From Acanthamoeba sp. SK_2022b (taxonomy: Eukaryota; Discosea; Longamoebia; Acanthamoebidae), in NCBI GenBank assembly GCA_027943245.1, contig JANDJZ010001747.1:304237-368236 (forward strand): 64,000 bases of DNA. Reading direction: 5' to 3'. Under the pieces are notes generated by a model that was not told the DNA's origin, did no database searches, and was given only the letters and a program-made list of their open reading frames with translations. The position numbers and the translations under genes are program-made. Shown in pieces: positions 39,370-50,513 of this stretch (position 1 is the first letter of the stretch; the number at the start of each line of letters is the position of its first letter).

Positions 39370-40149
39370 TCAGTAGCCGCCGCCGGCGGTCTGGGTCTGG
39401 TGGCCCAGCGCGGTCAGCAAGCTGGCCAGCAGGCTGGAAGCGCCAAAGCGGAAATGCCGCGCATCGGCCCAGCCTTCGCCCAGAATACGATCGGCAAGTT
39501 GCAGATAATGCAGCGCATCCTCTGCGGTGCGCACGCCGCCGGCCGGCTTGAAGCCCACCGTCTTCGCCACGCCCAGATCGCGGATCACCGACATCATCAG
39601 CTCGGCGCTTTCCAGCGTGGCGTTGACCGGCACCTTGCCGGTGGAGGTCTTGATAAAGTCCGCCCCGGCCTTGATGGCGATTTCGGACGCCTTGCGGATC
39701 AGGTCGGCCTGCTTCAGCTCACCGGTTTCGACGATCACTTTCAGCAGCACGTTGGCCGCCTGACAAGCCTGCTTGCACTGTTTCACCAGCTCGAAGCCGA
39801 CCTGTTCGTTGCCGGCGAGCAGCGCGCGGTAAGGGAACACCACGTCCACTTCATCCGCGCCATAGGCGATGGCCGCGCGGGTTTCCGCCAGCGCGATGTC
39901 GATATCGTCGTTGCCATGCGGGAAGTTGGTCACGGTGGCGATACGGATATCCGGCGTGCCTTGCTCACGCAGCGCCTTGCGCGCTACCGGGATAAAACGC
40001 GGGTAGATGCAGATGGCCGCCGTGTGGCCGGCCGGGCTGTTGGCCTGACGACAGAGGGCGATCACTTTCTCGTCGGTGTCATCATCATTCAGCGTGGTTA
40101 AATCCATCAGGTTCAGCGCACGTTGCGCTGCTGCGGTTAATTCGGTCAT
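39370..40149 (-). CDS. deoC: Deoxyribose-phosphate aldolase
   Basis: Class I aldolase that splits deoxyribose-5-phosphate into glyceraldehyde-3-phosphate and acetaldehyde. The 259 aa match E. coli DeoC and keep D102, the Schiff-base lysine K167 ([11 protein letters not shown]) and K201 (VGFKPAGG). First gene of deoCABD; the promoter region upstream carries CRP-type sites. Confidence 0.98.
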   Translation of the reverse strand: MTELTAAAQRALNLMDLTTLNDDDTDEKVIALCRQANSPAGHTAAICIYPRFIPVARKALREQGTPDIRIATVTNFPHGNDDIDIALAETRAAIAYGADEVDVVFPYRALLAGNEQVGFELVKQCKQACQAANVLLKVIVETGELKQADLIRKASEIAIKAGADFIKTSTGKVPVNATLESAELMMSVIRDLGVAKTVGFKPAGGVRTAEDALHYLQLADRILGEGWADARHFRFGASSLLASLLTALGHQTQTAGGGY

Positions 40150-40320
40150 AAAACTCTCCAACTGAGTACCTGGGTGTTGGCGAGCGGACTTGGTTCCATG
40201 AAGATAGCGCAGGGGAACGGCGTTCCCGCGGCGGCAACTGAGATCCTTCTCACCGCACATGGCCACCCGCCTTGCGGCCAGCCAGTAATAGCTATTTGAA
40301 CACGAATGCCAAGGGCGATT

Positions 40321-40388
40321 CGCGTTCATCGTCACACTATATGAAATAGCACTGTAACAGACCGGAATTATATGTGAAGAGCATCACA
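40321..40388 (-). promoter_or_regulatory. CRP-type sites of the deo promoter
   Basis: TGTGAAGAGCATCACA (40373-40388) is a full CRP match (TGTGA-N6-TCACA). A second, half-conserved site (TGTGA at 40336-40332 on the minus strand) is centred about 52 bp closer to deoC. Two CRP sites about 53 bp apart are the known deoP2 layout in E. coli, with CytR binding between them. The second site and CytR control are inference. Confidence 0.65.
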
Positions 40389-40436
40389 AAATAACGCGAT
40401 ATCGTTCACAAATTCGCTAAAGAAGCGGCTGAAGAT

Positions 40437-40459
40437 CGCGGGTGCGGCAAGCACCCGCG
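40437..40459 (-). terminator. Hairpin downstream of nupC-type gene
   Basis: CGCGGGTGC-GGCAA-GCACCCGCG, a 9-bp perfect stem past the transporter stop codon. No T-run. Confidence 0.5.
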
Positions 40460-40519
40460 TTGCTTAGAGTATAGGCCGAGTCCCGCGATCGGTCGCGCCG
40501 TCGCGGGCTCCGGGATGGC

Positions 40520-41797
40520 TTACAGCGCCAGGAAGAAACCGGCGATGGTGGCGCTCATCAGGTTGGACAGCGTGCCCGCCGCCACGGCCTTCAGACCGAA
40601 ACGCGCGATGTCGTGGCGACGGTTAGGCGCCATGCTGCCCAGACCGCCCAGCAGGATCGCCACCGAGGAGAGGTTGGCGAAGCCGCACAGCGCGAAGGAG
40701 ATGATCGCCTTGGTGTGGGTCGACAGCACCTGCAGGCCTTCCGCCGCCACCACGTCGTCCGGACGCAGATAGGCGCCGAAGTTCATGTAGGCGACGAACT
40801 CGTTGACGATGATCTTCTGGCCGATAAACGAACCGGCGGTCATCGCCTCGCTCCACGGCACGCCGATCAGGAAGGCGATCGGCGAGAACACCCAGCCGAG
40901 GATCAGTTCAAGCGACAGCTGCGGATAATCGAACCAGCCGCCGATACCGCCGAGAATGCCGTTAAGCAAGGCGATCAGCGCGATAAACGCCAGCAGCATC
41001 GCACCGACGTTCAGCGCCAGCTGCATGCCGGAAGCCGCGCCGGAAGCCGCCGCGTCGATCACGTTGGCCGGACGATCTTCTTCGGCGATCAGCTTCATCG
41101 CATCGTCTTTATCGTGGGTCTGCTCGGTTTCCGGCACCATCAGCTTGGCGAACAGCAGCCCGCCCGGCGCGGCCATGAAGGACGCGGCGATCAGGTATTC
41201 CAGCGGCACGCCCATCTGCGCGTACCCTGCCAGCACCGAACCGGCTACCGAGGCCAGGCCGCCGCACATCACGGCGAACAGCTCTGACTGGCTCATGGTG
41301 GCGATATACGGGCGCACCACCAGCGGCGCTTCGGTCTGGCCAACGAAAATGTTGGCGGTCGCCGACAGCGATTCGGTGCGCGAGGTGCCCAGCAGCTTGT
41401 GCAGGCCGCCGCCCAGCACGCGGATCACCAACTGCATGATGCCGAGGTAGTACAGCACCGCAATCAGCGAGGAGAAGAACACGATCACCGGCAGAACGCG
41501 CAGCGCGAACACGAAGCCGCCGCCGCCGAACACCTCGAACATCTTGTCGGACACCAGCCCGCCGAAAATGAACGAAATGCCCTGATTGCCGTAGGCGATA
41601 ACGTTTGCCACGCCGTTAGACATACTGCCGAGGATGCTGCGGCCCAGCGGCACGTACAGCACCAGCGCGCCGATGCCGATCTGGATGATGAACGCCCATA
41701 CGACGGTGCGCAGTTTAATGGCCCGGCGGTTGCTGGAGAGCAGCACCGCAATGGCGATCAGCACCGCCATACCGACCAGACTCATGATGAGTTGCAT
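40520..41797 (-). CDS. Concentrative nucleoside transporter (NupC/NupX family)
   Basis: Inner-membrane nucleoside:H+ symporter of 425 aa. CNT features are clear: the hairpin motif [13 protein letters not shown], the [28 protein letters not shown] region, and C-terminal [19 protein letters not shown] and [16 protein letters not shown]. The N-terminus resembles E. coli NupX (YeiJ) more than NupC. It lies directly upstream of deoC on the same strand, replacing yjjI-yjjW of E. coli, so it probably supplies nucleosides to the deo enzymes. Confidence 0.9.
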   Translation of the reverse strand: MQLIMSLVGMAVLIAIAVLLSSNRRAIKLRTVVWAFIIQIGIGALVLYVPLGRSILGSMSNGVANVIAYGNQGISFIFGGLVSDKMFEVFGGGGFVFALRVLPVIVFFSSLIAVLYYLGIMQLVIRVLGGGLHKLLGTSRTESLSATANIFVGQTEAPLVVRPYIATMSQSELFAVMCGGLASVAGSVLAGYAQMGVPLEYLIAASFMAAPGGLLFAKLMVPETEQTHDKDDAMKLIAEEDRPANVIDAAASGAASGMQLALNVGAMLLAFIALIALLNGILGGIGGWFDYPQLSLELILGWVFSPIAFLIGVPWSEAMTAGSFIGQKIIVNEFVAYMNFGAYLRPDDVVAAEGLQVLSTHTKAIISFALCGFANLSSVAILLGGLGSMAPNRRHDIARFGLKAVAAGTLSNLMSATIAGFFLAL

Positions 41798-41948
41798 GCA
41801 AAGTTTCCCTGTTGCAAAAAATAAAGTACATCCCTGCTCATGAAGAGAGGTCTGCTATTGGAGTGTTTCGGGGGGGATTATACTGAGCGAGGTCACCCTC
41901 GCACCGATTTATGTCACAAATGTATACAACGAGACGCAAATGAAAATC

Positions 41949-41976
41949 TTATAACGTGACGCAAGTCACGTTATAA
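41949..41976. repeat. Perfect 12-bp inverted repeat downstream of yjjV
   Basis: TTATAACGTGAC and its exact complement GTCACGTTATAA flank GCAA, 6 bp beyond the yjjV stop. Either a terminator lacking a U-run or an operator-like element upstream of the transporter gene. Confidence 0.7.
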
Positions 41977-41981
41977 ACCCA

Positions 41982-42764
41982 TCAATCCGGCATGGCGAAC
42001 AGTGCCTGAGTATTGCGTTGCAGGTGGGCGGCGATCTCGTCGGCCGGTTCCGGCCGCAGCTCGCACAGCGTTTGAAACACCTCGGCGGCGCGTTCCGGGC
42101 GATTCGGCTGCCCCTGATAGCCGGCCAGCGGCATGTCCGGCGCATCGGTCTCCAGCAGCAGCGCCTCGAGCGGCAACTGCGCCATCACGCCGCGCGTTTT
42201 TTGCGCCCGCTCATAGGTGATGGTGCCGCCCACGCCGATGTAATAACCGAGGCGGATAAAGGCCTGCGCCTGCGACAGGCTGCCGGCGAAGCCGTGCACC
42301 ACGCCGCGACGCGGCAACTGCATGCGCCGCAGCGCCGCGGCCAGCTGATCGTGGGTGCGGCGCGAATGGAGGATCACCGGCAGGTCATGCTGTTTCGCCA
42401 GCTTCAACTGGGCCAGCAGCACGCTTTGCTGGCGCTCGAACTGCGGGTTGTCCATATACAGATCGAGCCCGATCTCCCCCACCGCCACCAGCTTGCGCGG
42501 CCGTTCGGCCAGCAGCGTTGCCAGCTGCTCCAACTGCGGCTCATGATGCTGCGCGATATACAGCGGGTGCAGCCCCAGCGCGGCGAACAGCGGCGCATGA
42601 TCTTGCGCCAGTCGCAGCACCCGGGCAAAGCGATCGGCGGTGACCGTCGGGACGATGATGCGCTGCACGCCGGCGCTTGCCGCCCGCGTCAGGCTCTCGG
42701 CCTCATGCCCGGTAAAGGGCGGAAAATCGAAATGGCAGTGAGTATCGGTAAAGGCGTAACTCAC
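41982..42764 (-). CDS. yjjV: TatD-family metal-dependent hydrolase YjjV
   Basis: Predicted metal-dependent deoxyribonuclease of 260 aa with a TIM-barrel amidohydrolase fold. Metal ligands are visible as DTHCHFD (H9, H11), AVGEIGLDLY, ILHSR, VHGF and LLETDAPD. The start is GTG at 42764; it overlaps the yjjU stop (GTGA), so translation is coupled. The biological substrate is unproven. The yjjU-yjjV pair is as in E. coli. Confidence 0.93.
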   Translation of the reverse strand: MSYAFTDTHCHFDFPPFTGHEAESLTRAASAGVQRIIVPTVTADRFARVLRLAQDHAPLFAALGLHPLYIAQHHEPQLEQLATLLAERPRKLVAVGEIGLDLYMDNPQFERQQSVLLAQLKLAKQHDLPVILHSRRTHDQLAAALRRMQLPRRGVVHGFAGSLSQAQAFIRLGYYIGVGGTITYERAQKTRGVMAQLPLEALLLETDAPDMPLAGYQGQPNRPERAAEVFQTLCELRPEPADEIAAHLQRNTQALFAMPD

Positions 42765-43879
42765 AGCGCCCCCCCTTCACCCGGCGGCAAATCACCCGGC
42801 AGAATGATCTTCGGCGCCGCTACCGCGGCCTCCGGCTGCGCGCCCAGCTCGGACGGCATGACGATATCGGTCACGATCGGCGAAGGCATTCTGACGTTCT
42901 CCGGCTGGATCAGGCGGCGCGACAGCGCTTTTTTCACCTTCATGCCGTCCGGCTCCGGCTGCGCCATCCACTGGCCGACGGTGGCCAGGAAGTAACGGCC
43001 GCAGCGGCGCCCCAGGTGATAATCCTGATTGAGCGACCCCAGTCGGCTGCCCAGCGCATTGCTGGCCAGCGGCTTCGGCGGAAAGATTTCGAAGATGCGC
43101 AGCTTGCCCGGCGGCTTCTCGATAAAGCGCTGGATGCGGTGATAGCTTTGCTCATGATGCTGCAGGATGCGCACCATCTGCTGCAGGCTGCTGTCGCTCA
43201 GCCAGTGCTCCATGCGCTTCATCCACTGCGGGGTGTAGTACATCTGCGAGGGCACGGTGCGGATCACCACGATGGTGTCGGCGCCGCGACGATAGGCCTC
43301 TTCCACCGGGATCGCATCGCTGATGCCGCCGTCCTGATAGCTGACGCCGTCCAGCTCCACGCCCTGGCGATAAAAACCGGGAATGGCGCTGGAGGCCTTA
43401 ATGGCCGGCAGCCAGCGTTCGCGCTGCGCCGGCAGGTAGGTCGGCTCAAAGTCATCGCTGCGGCAGGCGCACAGCAGGAACTCGCGCCCGTCGGTAAAGT
43501 GCTGTTCCGCCACGTCCATCGCCAACGGCATCTGCGCCGCCGCCGTATCGACCAGCCAATCGAGATCGATGAGATGCCCGCCGCGCACGAAGCGCAGCGG
43601 ATTGAAGAACTGGGCCGAGGTGGTGTAGCGGGTGATCACCCGACGTGCGTAACCCACCTGCCCGCAGATATAGGCGGACAGATTCTGGGCACCGGCCGAC
43701 GTGCCGATCAGCAGATCGAAAGGGTTAAATCCCGCACGCTGAAACTCGTCCAGCACGCCGGCGGTGAAAATGCCGCGCTGGCCGCCGCCTTCGCAGACCA
43801 GCGCCATCTTGCCTGGCCGAAAGGGTTTAGACGCCAGCGGTTCTATATTGCCGAGCGTAATGGGTATTCTGTATCCCAA
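42761..43879 (-). CDS. yjjU: Patatin-like phospholipase YjjU
   Basis: Predicted acyl hydrolase of 372 aa. The oxyanion loop EGGGQRGIFTAG (from residue 30), nucleophile S61 in GTSAGAQ and the DGG of the Ser-Asp dyad at residue 182 are all present. The start is TTG at 43879 (reads MGYRIPITLGNIEPL as in E. coli YjjU), seven bases after TGAGGA; the open frame upstream is non-conserved. The C-terminus is longer and Pro/Ala-rich. It lies 10 bp after a CsbD-type gene and overlaps yjjV. Confidence 0.9.
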   Translation of the reverse strand: MGYRIPITLGNIEPLASKPFRPGKMALVCEGGGQRGIFTAGVLDEFQRAGFNPFDLLIGTSAGAQNLSAYICGQVGYARRVITRYTTSAQFFNPLRFVRGGHLIDLDWLVDTAAAQMPLAMDVAEQHFTDGREFLLCACRSDDFEPTYLPAQRERWLPAIKASSAIPGFYRQGVELDGVSYQDGGISDAIPVEEAYRRGADTIVVIRTVPSQMYYTPQWMKRMEHWLSDSSLQQMVRILQHHEQSYHRIQRFIEKPPGKLRIFEIFPPKPLASNALGSRLGSLNQDYHLGRRCGRYFLATVGQWMAQPEPDGMKVKKALSRRLIQPENVRMPSPIVTDIVMPSELGAQPEAAVAAPKIILPGDLPPGEGGAL

Positions 43880-43889
43880 CTTGGCATCC

Positions 43890-44075
43890 TCAGTGAGACG
43901 TTTTCTCCGAGGATACCGCGTCTCGCTCTCTTCCGTAATCCTCTTGCAGTACGCCGGCGAGGAAATCGTTGCTGCCGGCCAGCCAGGCATAATCGCTGCC
44001 TGACCATTCTGCCCACGCCTGCCATACCTGGCCTTTCAGCTGTTTCCAGCGCCCGACGATGATGTCGCTGTTCAT
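43890..44075 (-). CDS. CsbD-family stress protein
   Basis: Small hydrophilic protein of 61 aa starting MNSDIIVGRWKQLKGQVWQAW, the hallmark of the CsbD/YjbJ family, with GSNDFLAGVLQEDYGRERD following. The C-terminal repeat of E. coli YjbJ is missing. The family is induced by general stress in several bacteria; its molecular role is unknown. It is directly upstream of yjjU (10 bp) and downstream of ytjA, so a small stress operon is plausible. Confidence 0.85.
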   Translation of the reverse strand: MNSDIIVGRWKQLKGQVWQAWAEWSGSDYAWLAGSNDFLAGVLQEDYGRERDAVSSEKTSH

Positions 44076-44143
44076 GGCCGGCCCTCCCCGACGTGAGAAA
44101 AGGAGTTAAGCTTTGTTACAGTTTACGGGAAAATGCCCGCCGG

Positions 44144-44305
44144 CTAAGGGCGACGGCGGCCGGTGAACAGGCTGACCAGGAACAGGATGATGCCGACAAC
44201 GAACACGATTTTAGCCGCCCAGGCAGCGGTGCCCGCCAACGAACCGAACCCCAGCGCCGCAGCGATAAGCGCGATGACTAAAAAGATAATGCCCCAACGA
44301 AACAT
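44144..44305 (-). CDS. ytjA: Small membrane protein YtjA (DUF1328)
   Basis: 53-residue protein with two hydrophobic helices ([37 protein letters not shown]) and a basic C-terminus GRRRP. It is nearly identical in pattern and equal in length to E. coli YtjA. ATG 44305 follows AAGGAGA. Function unknown; the family is widespread and often near stress genes, here between osmY and a csbD-type gene. Confidence 0.94.
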   Translation of the reverse strand: MFRWGIIFLVIALIAAALGFGSLAGTAAWAAKIVFVVGIILFLVSLFTGRRRP

Positions 44306-44466
44306 AAGCTTCTCCTTACCATTGTGAAAAAATTCGCTGCCATCTACCACCCCGACAACGGGACGTCGACGGCAAATCAGTTTCTTTTTTTGGTGTTACA
44401 TGCCGGGCCGCCTTCACGGCCCGACAGATGCGGCTTGTTGTTGCTTGTTACGGGCGCCTGGCGGAA

Positions 44467-45081
44467 TTACTGCTTGACCACCAGGTCGTTTTTCACGCTT
44501 TTCACGCCGTCGATGGCCTTGGCGATGCTTTCCGCACGCTCAGACTGCGCCTGCGTTTTCACCTCACCGGAAAGCTGCACCACACCATCGGTGGTTTCCA
44601 CTTTCACATTGCGCGACGGCACGATGTCATCGGCCAGCAGCTTGGCTTTCAGCTCGCTGGTAGTGGCGGTGTCGCCGGCATACGATTTGATCGACTGGTT
44701 GGCTTCATCTTTCACGTGCAGCTTGTCGCTGACGGTCTTGACGCCTTCCACCTTACCGGCGACCGCGACCGCATGCTCCGCCTGCGCCTGGCTGCCGACG
44801 AACCCACTCAGGATCACGGTGCCTTTTTCGGTTTTCACCGAAATGTCGGAGCTTTTGATAGTCTTATCTTCCACCAACGCACTTTTAACTTTAGCCGTTA
44901 TCGCGCTGTCATCCATGTAACCGTCAACTTTTTTCATGGAGCTATCGATTTTGGCACCGGCACTATCCGCGGCGTTAGACGCCTTGTTGAGCAGGCTGTC
45001 TTCGGCCAGCGCACTGCCGCTTACCAAAACAGAACCCAATACGACAGCCATCAGCGAGTGTGCAAATTTGGTCTTTTTCAT
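44467..45081 (-). CDS. osmY: Osmotically inducible periplasmic protein OsmY
   Basis: Periplasmic protein of 204 aa with a signal peptide (cleavage after ALA, about residue 26) and two BON domains ([18 protein letters not shown]...[26 protein letters not shown]...[11 protein letters not shown]). In E. coli it is induced by RpoS and hyperosmolarity and binds envelope or lipid surfaces. A GC hairpin at 44405-44422 lies downstream. Confidence 0.97.
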   Translation of the reverse strand: MKKTKFAHSLMAVVLGSVLVSGSALAEDSLLNKASNAADSAGAKIDSSMKKVDGYMDDSAITAKVKSALVEDKTIKSSDISVKTEKGTVILSGFVGSQAQAEHAVAVAGKVEGVKTVSDKLHVKDEANQSIKSYAGDTATTSELKAKLLADDIVPSRNVKVETTDGVVQLSGEVKTQAQSERAESIAKAIDGVKSVKNDLVVKQ

Positions 45082-45598
45082 CGATCTCTTCCTTTTGTTG
45101 GGGGCCCGTAGCGCCAGAGCGCCGGAACCCTGCGGCCACCTTCACGCGGCCTTCTCGGTAAATACTTCATCATCGCTATACGATTAAGCGTTCACGACAG
45201 GAATACTGCAACGGCCGTGCCAACTCAAAAAACACTTTAAAAATCAAAGAAAAAAATTCAGAAGTCGGATTTTTAGCCAAAAAACTGTCGTCTATTGGCG
45301 ACAGGCTAAGTTACACAAAACTGAAATATAGCTATCTCATTGATGTTTAAAGACACTGACTGTCTCCTATCGGCAACACATCAGAATAACTCACCAAACA
45401 AATAGCGTATTACAGTGATTTACTCTCAAGCAATGTGCGGACATCTCGTTAAAGATAGACCATCAGACGGAAAACGCAGGCCGAACGAACATCGCCTGGC
45501 GATAGCGGTTCGCAGGATAAAATATGAGGAAGATTTATTAATTAGCGCAGTGAGGATAGGAGAAGCGTGCAGGGCGCACTGGGCGCCCTGCCGAGCGA
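45082..45598. other. osmY-prfC intergenic region
   Basis: About 515 bp, AT-rich in the middle (45220-45420), containing the osmY upstream region. A GC hairpin (45569-45591, GCAGGGCGC/GCGCCCTGC) lies just past the prfC stop and may terminate it, though without a U-run. I see no supported gene; a plus-strand frame at 45415-45657 lacks a ribosome site and resembles nothing I know. Confidence 0.55.
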
Positions 45599-47188
45599 TC
45601 AGTGTTCGCGGGTTTTGCGGAAGGTCACGTCAGGATAGCGTTCCTGCGTCAGGTTGAGGTTCACCATGGTCGGCGCGATGTAGGACAGGTTGTCCCCGCC
45701 GTCCAGCGCCAGGTTGATCTCGTTCTTGCGCTTGAACTCTTCGAACTTCTTCACGTCGTCGCACTCGACCCAGCGCGCGGTCGACACGTTGACCGATTCG
45801 TACAGCGCTTCCACGTTGTACTCGCTCTTCAAACGCGCCACCACCACGTCGAACTGCAGCACACCGACCGCGCCGACGATCAGATCGTTGTTGGCGATCG
45901 GACGGAACACCTGTACCGCGCCCTCTTCGGACAGCTGCACCAGCCCCTTCAGCAGCTGTTTCTGCTTCAGCGGGTCGCGCAGGCGAATACGGCGGAACAG
46001 CTCCGGCGCGAAGTTCGGAATACCGGTGAACTTCATGTCTTCACCCTGGGTGAAGGTATCGCCGATCTGAATGGTGCCGTGGTTGTGCAGGCCGATGATG
46101 TCGCCCGGGTAGGCTTCTTCCACGTGCGAACGGTCGCCGGCCATAAAGGTCAGCGCGTCGGAGATCACCACATCTTTGCCGGTGCGCACCTGGCGCAGCT
46201 TCATGCCCTTCTCGTAGCGGCCGGAAACCACGCGCATAAAGGCCACACGGTCGCGGTGTTTCGGATCCATGTTGGCCTGGATCTTGAAGACGAAGCCGGT
46301 GAATTTCTCTTCCGCCGCCGTCACTTCGCGGGTGTCGGTTTTGCGCGGCATCGGCGCCGGCGCCCAGGCCACCAGACCGTCCAGCATGTGATCCACGCCG
46401 AAGTTACCGAGTGCGGTACCGAAGAACACCGGGGTCAGCTCGCCGCTCAGGAAAGCCTCCTGATCGAACTCGTGGGAAGCGCCCTGCACCAGCTCCAGCT
46501 CATCGCGCAGCTGCGCCGCCAGATCTTCGCCCACCGCCGCATCCAGCTCCGGGTTGTCCAGGCCTTTGACGATGCGCACTTCCTGGATGGTGTGGCCTTT
46601 ACCGGTCTGATACAGGTAGGTTTCATCCTTGTACAGGTGGTAAACGCCCTTGAACAGCTTGCCGCAGCCGATCGGCCAGGTGATAGGCGAGCAGGCGATC
46701 TTCAGTTCGCGCTCGACTTCATCCATCACTTCCATCGGATCGCGGATGTCGCGGTCCAGTTTGTTCATGAAGGTCAGGATCGGCGTGTCGCGCAGACGGG
46801 TGACTTCCATCAGCTTACGGGTACGATCCTCAACGCCCTTGGCGGCGTCGATCACCATCAGACAGCAGTCGACGGCGGTCAGGGTACGGTAAGTATCTTC
46901 GGAGAAGTCTTCGTGCCCCGGGGTATCCAGCAGGTTAACCAGGCTGTCGCGGTACGGGAACTGCATCACGGAGGTGGTGATCGAGATCCCACGCTGCTTT
47001 TCCATTTCCATCCAGTCGGATTTGGCGTGCTGGCTGGAGCCACGGCCTTTTACCGTACCGGCGGTCTGGATCGCCTGTCCGAACAGCAGCACTTTTTCGG
47101 TAATGGTGGTTTTACCGGCATCGGGGTGCGAGATGATGGCGAAAGTTCTTCTTTTGGAGACTTCGCGGGCAAATTCACTAGGAGACAT
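45599..47188 (-). CDS. prfC: Peptide chain release factor 3
   Basis: Translational GTPase of 529 aa that recycles RF1/RF2 from the ribosome after peptide release. The G-domain motifs are visible: G1 [10 protein letters not shown]3 DTPGHEDF, G4 NKLD, followed by the RF3-specific domains II and III. Length equals E. coli PrfC. Here prfC follows rimI directly; the E. coli gene yjjG, normally between them, is absent. Confidence 0.98.
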   Translation of the reverse strand: MSPSEFAREVSKRRTFAIISHPDAGKTTITEKVLLFGQAIQTAGTVKGRGSSQHAKSDWMEMEKQRGISITTSVMQFPYRDSLVNLLDTPGHEDFSEDTYRTLTAVDCCLMVIDAAKGVEDRTRKLMEVTRLRDTPILTFMNKLDRDIRDPMEVMDEVERELKIACSPITWPIGCGKLFKGVYHLYKDETYLYQTGKGHTIQEVRIVKGLDNPELDAAVGEDLAAQLRDELELVQGASHEFDQEAFLSGELTPVFFGTALGNFGVDHMLDGLVAWAPAPMPRKTDTREVTAAEEKFTGFVFKIQANMDPKHRDRVAFMRVVSGRYEKGMKLRQVRTGKDVVISDALTFMAGDRSHVEEAYPGDIIGLHNHGTIQIGDTFTQGEDMKFTGIPNFAPELFRRIRLRDPLKQKQLLKGLVQLSEEGAVQVFRPIANNDLIVGAVGVLQFDVVVARLKSEYNVEALYESVNVSTARWVECDDVKKFEEFKRKNEINLALDGGDNLSYIAPTMVNLNLTQERYPDVTFRKTREH

Positions 47189-47339
47189 GGTTTTCAGGTT
47201 CTACGGTTAGTCCGCCCTGCGACATCATCAGAACGCGCCGATCGCGGCGCCGGGCAAAGCGGTGAATAAAAGATAACAGCCGGGCATTTTCGCCGATTTG
47301 CCAACCGGTGACAATCAATGCTTTTACCGGCCGGGCGGA

Positions 47340-47783
47340 TTACGCCAGCGGCAGCGCCATCACGATCGCGTCTTCGCGGCCGTGGGCGCTCGGGTAATAA
47401 TTGCGGCGCACGGTGACCTCGTTGAAACCGAGATCTTCATACAGTGCGATCGCCGCCTGGTTGGAGGCGCGCACCTCCAGCCACAGCGTCATCACGCCAC
47501 GGCTCTCCAGCTGTTCGATCACCGCGTTGAGCAGCAGGCGGCCAAAGCCCCGGCGCTGCCACCGCGGATGAATGGCGATGTTGAACAGCGTGGCTTCGTC
47601 CAGCACGATCTGCGTGATGGCGAATCCCGCCATTTCCCCATCGGCGTTCAGCTTCAGGTTAAGGTAGCGATCGCCCTGATTGCTGGCGAAGGTGGTTTCC
47701 GTCCAGGGGAAAGCGTGGCTGGCTTGCTCAATGGTGAAGGCCGTGGCCAGGTCGGCCGCCGTCAGGGTAGAAATCGTGTTCAT
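47340..47783 (-). CDS. rimI: Ribosomal protein S18 alanine N-acetyltransferase
   Basis: GNAT acetyltransferase of 147 aa that modifies the N-terminal alanine of ribosomal protein S18. It starts [16 protein letters not shown] and has the acetyl-CoA loop RWQRRGFGRLLL and the conserved LWLEVRASNQAAIALYEDLGF. ATG 47783 lies inside the 3' end of holD (56-bp overlap), as in E. coli, implying coupled translation. Confidence 0.96.
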   Translation of the reverse strand: MNTISTLTAADLATAFTIEQASHAFPWTETTFASNQGDRYLNLKLNADGEMAGFAITQIVLDEATLFNIAIHPRWQRRGFGRLLLNAVIEQLESRGVMTLWLEVRASNQAAIALYEDLGFNEVTVRRNYYPSAHGREDAIVMALPLA

Positions 47784-48165
47784 GATGACAAATCTGCTGC
47801 CAGAGGGCGCGTTTGGCCCCCGCGTCTTGGGAAAGCTCGGCCAGCGCCGGGCTGTATAGCTGCGCGCCGGCGACCGCAAGCGGTTCCGCCACGCCCAGCC
47901 GCCAACTGTTGCATGCGGTCTCTTCAGGCAGCATCGCCGCCTGTTCCGGCGTCAGACTGTAGGTTTGCGCCGGCGTCAGCCCCAGGCTGAGCAGCACGTC
48001 GCAAAACAGCGGATCGTCGGACGCGGGCAGCGTCTGCGCCACCACCAGCAGGCGCGCCTCGGGCGGCAGACTGACCGCCACTTCGCCCTGCAACACGCTC
48101 GGGCGGCGCAATGTCCACTGCGTAATACCCAGTTGTTGTAACAGCCAGTCGCGTTTTGATGCCAT
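47728..48165 (-). CDS. holD: DNA polymerase III psi subunit
   Basis: Clamp-loader subunit that links the holoenzyme, via chi, to single-strand-binding protein. The 145 aa begin [22 protein letters not shown] and end with [16 protein letters not shown], both conserved with E. coli HolD (137 aa). The last residues are a species-specific tail overlapping rimI. Divergent from rsmC. Confidence 0.93.
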   Translation of the reverse strand: MASKRDWLLQQLGITQWTLRRPSVLQGEVAVSLPPEARLLVVAQTLPASDDPLFCDVLLSLGLTPAQTYSLTPEQAAMLPEETACNSWRLGVAEPLAVAGAQLYSPALAELSQDAGAKRALWQQICHHEHDFYPDGGRPGHGLHH

Positions 48166-48311
48166 GCCGATTCCTACCCGTTGTGGTGCGCCATGCCTGC
48201 CATGCGCCGCGCTATGCTAACAAACCCGCGCAGCCCGCGCCAACAAACCCGTCGAACATATCGCCACAAAGCTCTATAATCCCCGGTCTCATTTCCAGGA
48301 GCCAATATCTG

Positions 48312-49352
48312 ATGTCTGCATTAACCCCCGCCAGTGAAGTCATGCTGCGCCACAGTGATGAATTTATCGAACGCCGCGTGCTGTTTGCCGGCGACCTGCA
48401 GGACAGCCTGCCGGCCCAATTCGAGGCCGCGGACGTGCGCGTCCACACTCAGCAATACCATCACTGGCAGTTACTGAACCGGACGATGGGCGATAACGTG
48501 CAGTTCGGTTTGACCATCGATCCCGCTTTCGTCGCCAACTGCGATACGCTGGTTTACTACTGGCCGAAGAGCAAGCAGGAAGCGCAATTCCAGCTGTGCA
48601 ACATCCTGGCGCTGCTGCCGGTGGGCGTAGACGTGTTCGTGGTCGGTGAAAACCGCAGCGGCGTGCGCAGCGCCGAGCCAACGCTGGAAGGCCACGTTGC
48701 GCTGGTGAAAATCGACAGCGCGCGCCGCTGCGGCCTGTATCACGGCCGCCTGGACGCGCAGACCGAATTCGACCTGAACGACTGGTGGGACAGCTATCAG
48801 CTGCACGATCTGGAAGTGAAAACGCTGCCGGGCGTGTTCAGCCGCGACGGCCTGGACGTCGGCAGCTCGCTGCTGCTGTCGACGCTGGAAAAACACATGA
48901 AAGGCAAGGTGCTGGACATCGGCTGCGGCGCCGGCGTGATGGCCTCGGTGATGGCCAAGCTGTCGCCGAAGGTGAAACTGACCCTCAGCGACGTCAACGC
49001 CGCCGCGGTGGAATCCAGCCGCGCGACGCTGGCCGCCAACGGCATCGAAGGCGAAGTGATCGTCAGCAACGTTTACTCCGACATCACCGGCCGTTTCGAC
49101 ATGATCATCTCCAACCCGCCGTTCCACGACGGGCTGCAGACCAGCCTGACCGCCGCCGAAACCCTGATCCGCGGCGCGGTGAAACACCTGCCGATCGGCG
49201 GCCAGCTACGCATCGTCGCCAACGCCTTCCTGCCGTACCCGGACATTCTGGACGCCACCTTCGGCAGCCACGAAGTGCTGGCGCAGAACGGCCGCTTCAA
49301 GGTGTATCAGGCCACCGTCGGCCGCCCACCGCGCGCGCCGAAGAAGAAATAA
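48312..49352 (+). CDS. rsmC: 16S rRNA m2G1207 methyltransferase RsmC
   Basis: S-adenosylmethionine-dependent enzyme that methylates G1207 of 16S rRNA. The 346 aa have a degenerate N-terminal methyltransferase-like domain and a catalytic C-terminal domain with [12 protein letters not shown] and the NPPFHDG motif. ATG 48312 gives [18 protein letters not shown]; the upstream open frame is not conserved. Ends at a strong terminator. Confidence 0.97.
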   Translation: MSALTPASEVMLRHSDEFIERRVLFAGDLQDSLPAQFEAADVRVHTQQYHHWQLLNRTMGDNVQFGLTIDPAFVANCDTLVYYWPKSKQEAQFQLCNILALLPVGVDVFVVGENRSGVRSAEPTLEGHVALVKIDSARRCGLYHGRLDAQTEFDLNDWWDSYQLHDLEVKTLPGVFSRDGLDVGSSLLLSTLEKHMKGKVLDIGCGAGVMASVMAKLSPKVKLTLSDVNAAAVESSRATLAANGIEGEVIVSNVYSDITGRFDMIISNPPFHDGLQTSLTAAETLIRGAVKHLPIGGQLRIVANAFLPYPDILDATFGSHEVLAQNGRFKVYQATVGRPPRAPKKK

Positions 49353-49376
49353 TTCGCCGTTGACGGAAAACGACAG

Positions 49377-49402
49377 AGCGCGGCCTGAGGCCGCGCTTTT
49401 TT

Positions 49403-49404
<2 letters not shown>
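49377..49404. terminator. Bidirectional terminator, rsmC / aldo-keto reductase
   Basis: AGCGCGGCC-TGA-GGCCGCGCT followed by Ts, between convergent genes. Confidence 0.9.
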
Positions 49405-50395
<991 letters not shown>

Positions 50396-50513
50396 TGTGC
50401 AGCCCTCATGCGATGAACGGATAACGCAGCAAAGTCTGGTTGTTTACGCTACAAAGATAAATAATGCAGATCGCACATCACTGTTCAAAAATCACCAACA
50501 ATCCGGAGTGGAC

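Larger units (their letters stand above)
40150..40519. other. deo control region and nupC-type gene 3' flank
   Basis: About 370 bp. From left to right: the deoC leader, a probable -10 near 40291-40300 (minus strand), two CRP-type sites, and a GC hairpin at 40437-40459 past the nupC-type gene. No DeoR palindrome of the E. coli type was found. Confidence 0.6.

Noticed and set aside
45415..45657. 80-codon plus-strand frame between osmY and prfC
   Set aside because: No ribosome site, no family resemblance, and it runs into the prfC 3' end.
45602..47269. 555-codon plus-strand frame over prfC
   Set aside because: Antisense shadow; His/Gln/Arg-rich composition typical of reverse-frame artefacts.
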